Positions 9,142-15,726 of a DNA stretch of 15,726 nt are shown here, piece by piece (position 1 is the first letter of the stretch; each line of letters opens with the position of its first letter). The notes beneath the pieces are model-generated. The model was not told the DNA's origin, made no database searches, and worked only from the letters and a program-made list of their open reading frames with translations. The stretch is from positions 7,252 through 22,977 of the forward strand of contig MU616908.1 of the NCBI GenBank assembly GCA_025201705.1. The letters are read 5' to 3'. Origin of the DNA: Dissophora ornata (lineage: Eukaryota > Mortierellomycota > Mortierellomycetes > Mortierellales > Mortierellaceae). The translations under genes were made by a program, and so were the position numbers.

Positions 9142-11610
9142 CTAAGTAACCAGGATCCACCCAGGCTGCGCTCCAATCTTGCCAACGGCTGCTGCCTCTC
9201 CCAAATATTGAAAAGCTCCGCGATCGTTTGTTGGAGAGACAACAAATCCGAATGATCTGTCATCGTCCGAATGGCCTACCAGACAGTATCTCATGTGATC
9301 GGCTTTCACAGATGTGCCAACAAATACACCAGCTATTTCGGCGGAATACCAACATTTGATACTCAGAACTAATTCCACTGACCCCACTGCCAGCATCAGT
9401 GGCGAAGGCATCACATCCCTTCCTGAGATCGAAGTAACCTTGATAAAAGCTGTAACATAGCAGTCCAGTCCTCCTTCTCCAATGAATGCCTGAATGCCTG
9501 TATCTATTTCCTTGGTTAGAGCCTTTGCTCCCAATGGCATCCATCGGTAACCCACGGTTTTACATCGATCCAGTGGAGACATCAGAAGGCCAAGATCGAT
9601 GCTGTTGTAAATCTGCGCTACTTCAATTGCAACCTGTTCAGGATCCTGAGCTCTATTAACAGGCGTAGATGGAAATAAGGCTGATACACCGTACAGGTAG
9701 TCACACGGATAAGAAGTTTGGCGACCATAGGCTAAAGAAAGTACATCTTGGAGGGGCATGTCAACACCCTTCTCCTTCAGTCCATAACCCTTGAGTAATC
9801 TTGAAGACACCCAATTCCGTGTATCCAGGAAATGAGGAAGCCCGTTCGTTTGAGGTAAGGATAGGACCTGATCCTCCACACAGAAAAATAGCTTTGAGGC
9901 CAGAACACCTTCCTGCAGCGTCCAAACCCTTGAAGACCAATCACTCAATAGAATCGCCAAGGAGAGGTCCAAGACACTTCTAGCTTTTGTCGATATCAGA
10001 CCAGCATCTACTACCAGTGTCGCACCCGCATTCAAATAGATGTGTCGAAGCTGCTCAATCACTTTCTTGCGAAGGTCCATTCCTGTAGGCATGCATAGAG
10101 TATCGATCCAGGCATATCGCACACCAAGGCTGACGCAAGCTGTTCTCAAATAGTGCAAAATACACTCTCCGCATTTTCGGCTTGATTGACCAAAGAGTCC
10201 CTGAAACCAGACTTGCGAAACGGCCACATAGACAGCACCTGGCTTTGCTGTCACTAGTTCTTCCTTTTCTGTGTCAAATAGGACCAGTTCAGCAGTCTCT
10301 TTGGGTTCAAAAGATTTCACTTGGCAAAGTTTTGTTGGATATGCACACTTTCCGGGCAGGTGTCCCTCCTCATGATGATTGTCTGTACTAAAAGCCTTCT
10401 TGCAGATGTCGCCACAGGTACTGTGGAGATTCAAAGATGTTTCCAGGTGTTTCGCTCTTGCCACTAGATGAAACATGACTCTCGAATGTCGCTCCATGGT
10501 GGTCGAAATATGTCGTGCGGGACAAAAATTTGTTGACCTGATAGAGTTCCGAACCAACTCGGCATTTTTGGGGACCAGACGGAAAAGGCCAGAAAGAGAC
10601 GTTTCTGAAGATATTGCGAGACCATATAAGAGACAGGCGAGTTCTTCATCAAGCGGTTGAGATAACATCTGCCACAGGCCGGCACTGATAAAGCCAAAGC
10701 CAGCCTCAATAAGCATAGCGGTGATTGCGGCCATCTTGGTGGACGCTTCAACGTCACAAACAATCCAGTGTAGACCATATGCAATTTCTCGGCCCAATTG
10801 ACACAGTATAATCACCGCCGATGCCGGTCTAATAATCCCATGGCGTGCTCCTTGCAATGTACAAGCCGCGTGTACAGCAACTTTTAACAGCCAACCGCCC
10901 CAGTCTCGGTCCAGTGTGGAAGAAACACGCCAACATATTTCGATTGCTTTGGCTGCCCTGCACCATGCCAACCTGCGAGAGTTGATATGGCTTCCCTGGG
11001 ATCTTGGCGACATATTCGCATTATCTGGGGAGTATTGGCGGGCATCACTCTCGATCAAGGCAGCTGAGTTTATCCTCTCAGTCTTAAGACATTCGCGCAA
11101 CAGCTTCGGAAGCCCCCCTGATCCATACACTCCAATATTGTGAACTTCCAAAAACGTAGAGGGTGGTCCTTTGAAATCCAATGGACAGCAGTATGACAGT
11201 TCGGACTCCCATATACGTTTCGGATCATATCCATAAACGCCTTGGCATTCCACCACATGCCCAAACTTCATGAAACCAAACAAGTCCACAATTTTGAGTG
11301 CGTCGTTATAGAAATTCAAGCCTAGGCCGGTATTAAGTTCCTCAATGCTTTGGTCGTCAATGGAGGTAACTTGCATCGAAAATTGGTCCAAGGTGAGTCC
11401 GCTTTCAGGCTGTCCAAAACCTTCCAGGTAGCCTGGAAATCCATTGTTTGCCTCGCCCAAAGTATCGTTGATTGTGATGTCGATAGGCTGGAAAATATCG
11501 AGTATACTTTCTAGGGGGATTTCATCTGACTGGCTGCATTCATTCTGGTGACCAGGGAGTTCCTCCATTTTACCCCGATCTCCGAGCTTAAGTTGGTATG
11601 CTTTCACCAT
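9142..11610 (-). CDS. HET-domain (heterokaryon incompatibility, PF06985-type) protein, 822 residues
   Basis: HET domains act as cell-death effectors in fungal non-self recognition (family knowledge); a role in this organism is inferred. The core lies at about residues 460-645 with the expected order: YVAVSQVW (461-468), RYAWIDTLCMPT (498-509), RHIYLNAGATLVVDAGL (522-538), SSRVWTLQEGVLA (559-571) and SYPCDYLYGVSALFP (633-647). A Cys/His-rich stretch (about residues 363-430) precedes the domain. Residues 1-360 are helical-looking, with a hydrophobic middle part, and I do not recognise them. The C-terminal 170 residues are also unassigned. It is one open frame without introns, unlike the spliced NLR-like gene. 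The ATG at 11610 is the first Met of the frame; Met15 is an alternative start. It lies between two Helitron copies in direct orientation and looks intact. Confidence 0.88.
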   Translation of the reverse strand: MVKAYQLKLGDRGKMEELPGHQNECSQSDEIPLESILDIFQPIDITINDTLGEANNGFPGYLEGFGQPESGLTLDQFSMQVTSIDDQSIEELNTGLGLNFYNDALKIVDLFGFMKFGHVVECQGVYGYDPKRIWESELSYCCPLDFKGPPSTFLEVHNIGVYGSGGLPKLLRECLKTERINSAALIESDARQYSPDNANMSPRSQGSHINSRRLAWCRAAKAIEICWRVSSTLDRDWGGWLLKVAVHAACTLQGARHGIIRPASAVIILCQLGREIAYGLHWIVCDVEASTKMAAITAMLIEAGFGFISAGLWQMLSQPLDEELACLLYGLAISSETSLSGLFRLVPKNAELVRNSIRSTNFCPARHISTTMERHSRVMFHLVARAKHLETSLNLHSTCGDICKKAFSTDNHHEEGHLPGKCAYPTKLCQVKSFEPKETAELVLFDTEKEELVTAKPGAVYVAVSQVWFQGLFGQSSRKCGECILHYLRTACVSLGVRYAWIDTLCMPTGMDLRKKVIEQLRHIYLNAGATLVVDAGLISTKARSVLDLSLAILLSDWSSRVWTLQEGVLASKLFFCVEDQVLSLPQTNGLPHFLDTRNWVSSRLLKGYGLKEKGVDMPLQDVLSLAYGRQTSYPCDYLYGVSALFPSTPVNRAQDPEQVAIEVAQIYNSIDLGLLMSPLDRCKTVGYRWMPLGAKALTKEIDTGIQAFIGEGGLDCYVTAFIKVTSISGRDVMPSPLMLAVGSVELVLSIKCWYSAEIAGVFVGTSVKADHMRYCLVGHSDDDRSFGFVVSPTNDRGAFQYLGEAAAVGKIGAQPGWILVT

Positions 11611-11631
11611 GAATTTCGAACTTTTGAATAA

Positions 11632-11638
11632 TTTTATA
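11632..11638 (-). promoter_or_regulatory. Possible TATA box of the HET gene
   Basis: The minus strand reads CGTATAAAAT 22-28 bases before the ATG at 11610. If used, transcription would start very near or inside the first codons, which would favour initiation at Met15. This is a consensus match only. Confidence 0.3.
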
Positions 11639-11808
11639 CGGGAATAAAAAGATGCTCGAGTTTAGAGAACCGTAGCGGTAGTGAAACACAGTATATGTGC
11701 AAAAGGTCAAGCTGTGGGGGGTCAGGGTGCTAGGGTTAGAGTGAATCGAGGAAAAGGATTCCTGTCTATTGAACTGACTAGGTCTCTATTTATGTGTATG
11801 TGTGCAGA

Positions 11809-11883
11809 GGCAAAGTCAGTCAAGGCGCAGTGGACTAAGGCGCAGTGGACCAAGGCGCAGTCAACAAAGGTGCAGTCGACTAA
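11809..11883. repeat. 15-bp minisatellite, five units
   Basis: Units are GGCAAAGTCAGTCAA, GGCGCAGTGGACTAA, GGCGCAGTGGACCAA, GGCGCAGTCAACAAA and GGTGCAGTCGACTAA, head to tail without spacers. A 15-bp period keeps frame, so both strands are open here, but no flanking protein motif supports coding. It lies 200 bases upstream of the HET gene. Confidence 0.85.
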
Positions 11884-12192
11884 GTTACTAGTTGCAGTAT
11901 GTATAAAGTTCTGTTCCAGAAGCTGGTGCGACATTCGCTCTTTGGAGGTAAAGTGACTGTATGCTTAAAAATTGACAGCTATAAATCAATGGCTCTGAGT
12001 GTTCAAAATGTAGGTTTAGAGTAGGATTGTCAGGTGGTCGAGCAAGAGGTAAGGGTAGATGAAAACTTCGAGGAGCAAGTTCTGTGGTTGTATTTTGGGC
12101 TGTCCTTTTATTTTTGACAGTTGAGTATTAATACAAGGCAAAGCAAAAGGCAAAGAGGCAAAGTAAAAGGCAGTGCAAAAGCTACAAAAAGC
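11884..12192. other. Gene-free stretch with purine-rich repeats next to Helitron copy 2
   Basis: No ORF is supported. At 12135-12182 the sequence is an irregular array of GGCAAAG and AAAAGGC units (for example CAAAGCAAAAGGCAAAGAGG), ending just left of the Helitron boundary. GGCAAAG also begins the first unit of the minisatellite at 11809, so the two arrays may be related. Confidence 0.5.
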
Positions 12193-12206
12193 AACTTTTC
12201 CAAATC

Positions 12207-12621
12207 ATGGCGAAGAGAAAATACAACGCAACTCAGCAGGGTGCATCTTGCAACGATTTCGGCCACACTCGCTCAAGTCACGCACGCTGCCCTGTGAACC
12301 CCAAGAGAGCACGTCTCTAATCTCCGTCTGCGTCTATTTCGCTTGACGTTGTGGGCCAAGCTGACATGGAGAACGGTCGAATGCCTGAAGCCGGCGCTTC
12401 CTATGAGTCAAGCCATGCAACAACAGCAGCAGCATTTCAGTAGGTCCAGTCTTCGCTGTTGGCTGGCCTATGAAATAACGCCAAATGCCCGTTGTCTTCT
12501 CTTTTGACCCTCACAATAGGAGCGAGTTCAAGAATCCACTTTCCGAGATCCAGCGTTCTGTGTCTGCTGCCGTCAGGGCAAAGTTGTTTTGGATCCTCTC
12601 CTCAGACTCTCCGATGTCCTG
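12207..12621 (+). pseudogene. Helitron Rep-helicase N-terminal zinc region, decayed (copy 2)
   Basis: The same start as copy 1 (MAKRKYNATQQGASC) and the same early TAA (12318). The 102-bp deletion removes the LGRMDRTCRYCSAKMW segment, hence the CxxC group. The DPAFSVCCRQGKVVLDPL segment survives, and the relic ends at PDVL at the same internal deletion point as copy 1. Confidence 0.65.
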
Positions 12622-12629
12622 TGAGGCAG

Positions 12630-13740
12630 GCACCAATGACTCACCGGCATATCATCGAAGCTCTGGACAGAACGTTCAAAGACATCATGAAAACAGTAGA
12701 TCCGGCATTGGAACACGCCCCATTTGGTGGCAAAATCGTCATATTCGGAGGCGACTTTCGGCAGATTCTCCCTGTTGTCGAGAGAGGCGGCCGAGAAGTA
12801 ACGATGCAGGCGTGTATCAAGCGCTCACGAATCTGGAATTACGCGGAAACTCTGAAACTCACGGCCAACATACAACTTGCTAGATGCAGCGTTCAAGAAC
12901 GTCGCGACCAGGCTGATTATGCAGAGTTTCTCTTGCAAGTTGGTGAAGAGCGCATTGGCATTACCACAGCAAATGGATTCAGTACTGTCCAACTGCCGCA
13001 TGACATCGTGCTCCCTCCCCAGGCATCGGTTAAACCCCTTATCGACGCCGTCTATCCGGAACTCGGCTCTAATGTAGGCGATGGCAGGTACTTGATGGAA
13101 CGCAGCATCCTCTGTACGCGCAAATCGGATGCCAAGGATATCAACGACTAAATCATGATTTCTCTGCTTGGAGAAGTGTACGAGTATCGTCCCGCAGATT
13201 CGATTGTTAGTCATGGCGACGATAATCTCCATGCGCATTTCCCCCACTGAGTGGCTGAACACATACCAGTCGTCAAGGTTCCCTCGGCATCGATTATTGT
13301 TGAAAGTCGGTTCTCCAATAATGCTTCTGTACAATATTCGGCCACAAGAAGGACTCTGCAATGGCACCCGGCTCATATGCAGGGAGTTCCGCCAGCATTT
13401 AATTGGAGCGGACATCATTACAGGAACCCATGCAGGGAGGCGCATCTTGATCCCACGGATTCCCGTCAACTCAGGTGAGCTCGATCTCCCGGTCCAAATA
13501 CGCTGCAAGCAGTTTCCGGTCTGTCTAGCCTTTGCTATGACCATAAACAAATCGCAAGGTCAGACAATGCAACCTGTGAGTATCTATCTCCACACTCCTG
13601 TATTTAGTCACGGACAGCTGTAAGTGTCACCATCGAGAGTAACAAGCAAGCGAAACGTGCGAGTCCTCATGGCCAGAGACAAACATGATACATCCCCGCA
13701 TGGCAGCAACGTCAACGTCGTTTATTCCAAAGTTTTGTGA
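12630..13740 (+). pseudogene. Helitron Pif1-like helicase, C-terminal part (copy 2)
   Basis: It starts at APMTHRHIIEALDR and keeps IVIFGGDFRQILPVV (motif III). It has the same TAA as copy 1 (13149-13151). The extra C at 13241-13245 then shifts the frame. Motif V reads AFAMTINKSQGQT and so keeps the usual Lys that copy 1 has lost. Motif VI is destroyed: HGQL is followed by TAA (13621-13623), and VALSR has become VSPSR. Translation in the shifted frame resumes the family sequence up to the TGA at 13738. Confidence 0.8.
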
Positions 13741-13791
13741 TGAATATGTATTTACTCAGTAGAATAAAACACCAGAGGGATGAGCCTGGAA

Positions 13792-13822
13792 GCCCGGGTC
13801 TACGACCCGGGCGAAACACTAG
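13792..13822 (+). other. Helitron 3' terminus, copy 2 (hairpin plus CTAG)
   Basis: GCCCGGGTC / TAC / GACCCGGGC is a perfect 9-bp stem with a 3-nt loop. It is followed by GAAACACTAG, so CTAG lies 6 bases after the stem. The loop and inner stem are the reverse complement of those in copy 1. Confidence 0.85.
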
Positions 13823-13834
13823 CTGATAAAATAT

Positions 13835-15253
13835 CAGTTCATGATCCACGATACTTCAATCTCCTCAGGAGTCATGGCTTTAACTTGTTTTGCAATACTG
13901 GACTAACTTGTTTGTGGAGTCAATCCCATTGTCGTGCTTCCACCACCCCAACTGATTGATAGAGGTGTCAACGTCCAAAGCTTTGACCTCAAATACCCGC
14001 TAAATGGCTTTCTGCCACTCTCTTTTTGTCGTCTATCATCTTTCCCTGAGCATCCGTCAAAACATACTTTTTGTTCTTTTTGCGATATTCGCTGTAGCAA
14101 AGTTGCTCCTGTCAGATTTTCCGTACTGTCATCTTCTTGTAAGGCCCATCAAAAGTCATTTCAAATGGTGCCAGGCACTCTTCCTGGTCACCCTCCTGCT
14201 GTCGCTTTTGTGGTTGCCCTTGAAAGGGGTTGGGGTGGGGGGGGGGGCAGGGCGATGCTGCAAGGGCATGGGGTAAGATGGGAGTGCGCAGAGGTCGTGG
14301 TGCCATTGGCACCGCGATCAGTCGTTGTGCTGGTGTTGCCACCGTCAGCGCCGGTAGCATGACCGAGGAAGAGGAAGAGGAAGAAGAAGAAGGCGGGAAA
14401 GAACTCTGTGAAAGGGGTGGTTGGTCATTCTGAGACCCAGGGCCTTGGCCAAGGCTGTGTTCATGGCGAAAAGACAATTGGGTTGGCACCGCGTTGTTCC
14501 TGACAGGATTTTGGCGTGGGCGGCCTTTGCGTCATACGGAACATGTTGCTGTCCATTTGTTGCTGGTTGACTTGCATGCTCTGCATTAAATCAAATACGC
14601 GTCCCCATTTGCCTCTGTTGGGCTGCCAACTGCTGCTGAAACTGCTGGTGCTGGGCTGCTACCTGCTGTTGCTGTTGTTGGGTTGCTACCAACTGCTGAG
14701 TTGCCGTTTGCTGCTGCCGCAACCCATGTAGCTATGCAAACAAATCATCAAAGTGCTGGCTCTCCTGCCGAATCTGTCACGCTGTCCCACTGATGTTGCA
14801 AAGAGTTTCGTTGTTCTCCTTGATACTCTGCTGTACACTCTCAGGCACGTCTGCTGGCGCCGGTGCATTTGGCTCACTCAAGGCCCTCGATCCTTCCCGA
14901 TAACACTCTAGGAACTGTGGAGTCTAGAAGACGGGATGATCTAGAGCAGGCCACTTGTAGGTGTCATAACAACAAGTGCCTTCAAGAATCTTTGCTGAAT
15001 GTCGTATTCGGCCATTGATGCTGCTCCTCGGGTATCTACCTCGACACCAACGTAGCGTTGAATCCCGACAAGATCAGCGGGTCGGGATCCATCAATGCCG
15101 TTCATCAGGTCCTCACACTTCTTGACCCAGATATCATGGTCGACGGTCCCACGTTCAAAAAGGGCATCCCTGATAAACAGGAAGACTTGATGCTGAAGTT
15201 GAATCGGTGGTTGCACCATGTTGCGCTCATATGGAACTGCGTATTCTTGAATC
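13835..15253 (-). pseudogene. Decayed Gln-rich protein gene of unknown family
   Basis: I do not recognise the family. The minus strand can be followed through several frames. An N-terminal segment (ORF with Met at 15219) contains IRDALFERGTVDHDIW and DLVGIQRYVGVEVDTRG. After a frameshift near 14968 come DTYKWPALDHPVF, a TAG, QFLECYREGSRALSEPNAP and VQQSIKENNETL. Then TGA and TAG codons interrupt a Gln-rich coil (about 14735-14600, runs such as QQQQQQVAAQ). Next is a Ser/Pro-rich segment over a TTC/TCC trinucleotide tract (14365-14393). The final part is Lys-rich, with KKYVLTDAQGKM, VDTSINQLGWWKHDNGID and MTPEEIEVSWIMN, stopping at 13835. At least four stops and several shifts argue for a pseudogene. 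A possible 37-nt intron (15254-15290, GTAAGT to TTACAG) lies upstream. It ends 13 bases from Helitron copy 2. Confidence 0.5.
14226..14252 (+). repeat. G-rich tract with quadruplex potential
   Basis: On the plus strand GGGG-TT-GGGG-T is followed by a run of 11 G, then CA and GGG. Four or more G-runs with loops of 1-2 nt fit a G-quadruplex pattern. It lies inside the Pro-rich part of the decayed Gln-rich gene, where the minus strand is C-rich. The length of the 11-G run may be unreliable in the assembly. Confidence 0.6.
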
Positions 15254-15417
15254 CTGTAATGCCGAGTGCGAACTTCACATGCTTACTTACCTTCTGCTGA
15301 TGCAGCAGTGACGGACGTCAATATGCCGGACCACAACCGTCATACACACTCCACAAATTCAAAAGAGTGACACGCGTTGTGTCATAGGAAAAAATAGAGA
15401 AAGTAGAAGTTCGTGTT

Positions 15418-15459
15418 GCACAAGAGAGTTCTCTGCACAAGAGAGTTCTCTGCACAAGA
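15418..15459. repeat. 17-bp tandem repeat with internal inverted repeat, 2.5 copies
   Basis: Two perfect units of GCACAAGAGAGTTCTCT (15418-15434, 15435-15451) and a partial third (GCACAAGA). Each full unit holds AGAGA-GT-TCTCT, a 5-bp inverted repeat. It lies 120-160 bases before the start codon of the glutathione transferase gene, where a dimeric regulator could bind. No such factor can be named from the sequence. Confidence 0.75.
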
Positions 15460-15578
15460 TGTGACTCACTTTTTGAATAGCTTGAATAACCCCCTTGCTA
15501 CTTGCTACATAACCCTGCACTGCGCGCGCTCTTTAATCTCTTTCCTCCATCGCAATTCAGGAGCAATCCACCCCAACA

Positions 15579-15716
15579 ATGTCTTTCTCGACCACCGATC
15601 GGCCAGTGCTGTACTCTTATTTCCGTTCCTCGTGCTCGTATCGCGTCAGGATCGCATTGAACCTCAAGAAGGTCGACTATGAGGTCCGCCCTATCAACCT
15701 CGTCAAGGGCGAACAG
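15579..15716 (+). CDS. Zeta-class glutathione S-transferase / maleylacetoacetate isomerase, first exon (partial gene)
   Basis: The enzyme isomerises maleylacetoacetate to fumarylacetoacetate, using glutathione, in phenylalanine/tyrosine breakdown (family knowledge). From the ATG at 15579 the first 46 codons include [18 protein letters not shown], matching the zeta-class active-site motif SSCSWRVRIAL with Tyr in place of Trp, then [17 protein letters not shown], the next strand and helix of the thioredoxin fold. The Ser-Ser-Cys catalytic group is kept. After CAG (15714-15716) the sequence is GTCTATTTTT, which does not continue the family and is probably a splice donor, though without the usual A at +3. 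The leader is pyrimidine-rich (about 15520-15550) and the start context is CAACAATG. The remainder lies off the right edge. Confidence 0.85.
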
Positions 15717-15726
15717 GTCTATTTTT

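Larger units (their letters stand above)
12193..13822 (+). mobile_element. Helitron copy 2: internally deleted, non-autonomous
   Basis: A 1630-bp copy of the element at 6726-8456, in the same orientation and collinear apart from two length differences. It lacks 102 bases present in copy 1 (6999-7100), and it has one extra C in a C-run at 13241-13245. The left boundary is again AACTTTTCC. The right end is a 9-bp-stem hairpin and CTAG, followed by C rather than the usual T. By eye the copies differ by scattered substitutions at a few percent of positions. Copy 2 carries more lesions. Confidence 0.85.

Noticed and set aside
11731..11739. TAGGGTTAG, a telomere-like string
   Set aside because: A single 9-base match in repetitive sequence; no array, so it is not evidence of subtelomeric position.
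14230..14433. Plus-strand ORF with a Glu run
   Set aside because: Generated by the GAG/GAA trinucleotide tract on the strand opposite the pseudogene's Ser run.
1..15726. tRNA, rRNA, CRISPR array or bacterial-type operon
   Set aside because: No cloverleaf, rRNA-like sequence, regularly spaced direct repeats or ribosome-binding-site-linked gene series was seen. Splice sites and transposon types indicate a eukaryote.

Overview
The window looks like nuclear DNA of an early-diverging filamentous fungus, most likely Mortierellaceae (Mortierella, Linnemannia or Podila type). This is inferred from a spliced NLR-like gene with ARM-like, NACHT, pentapeptide and WD40 domains in an arrangement I associate with that family, from short GT-AG introns of about 95 nt, from a fungal HET-domain gene, and from Helitron and LINE relics. 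No tRNA, rRNA or CRISPR was seen.

Layout. (1) Positions 1-4282, minus strand: a large NLR-like gene in three exons, still open at the left edge inside 126-bp WD40 repeats. It carries one in-frame TAG at 3373-3375. (2) 4283-6725: no intact gene. It holds a possible 5'UTR intron, a GA-rich tract and a decayed non-LTR retrotransposon 3' end (about 5350-6035). (3) 6726-8456: Helitron copy 1. This is an internally deleted element that keeps the N-terminal zinc region of the Rep-helicase and the C-terminal part of the Pif1-like helicase, and it ends in a hairpin plus CTAG. A second Helitron-like 3' end may lie just behind it. (4) 9142-11610, minus strand: an intact 822-codon HET-domain gene. (5) 11640-12192: minisatellite and purine-rich repeats. 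(6) 12193-13822: Helitron copy 2, in the same orientation as copy 1 and sharing its lesions. (7) 13835-15253, minus strand: a decayed Gln-rich gene of unknown family. (8) 15579 to the right edge, plus strand: first exon of a zeta-class glutathione transferase (maleylacetoacetate isomerase), with a short palindromic tandem repeat upstream.

The biological theme is possible self/non-self recognition. A NACHT-WD40 receptor-like gene and a HET-domain gene sit within 5 kb of each other in a region full of transposon relics, and the HET gene is bracketed by direct Helitron repeats. Whether the two genes act together cannot be told from sequence alone. I did not find a clearly new system. The strongest observations are the single nonsense codon in an otherwise intact NLR, the Helitron deletion derivatives with an inverted terminal hairpin, and the Helitron-flanked HET gene.
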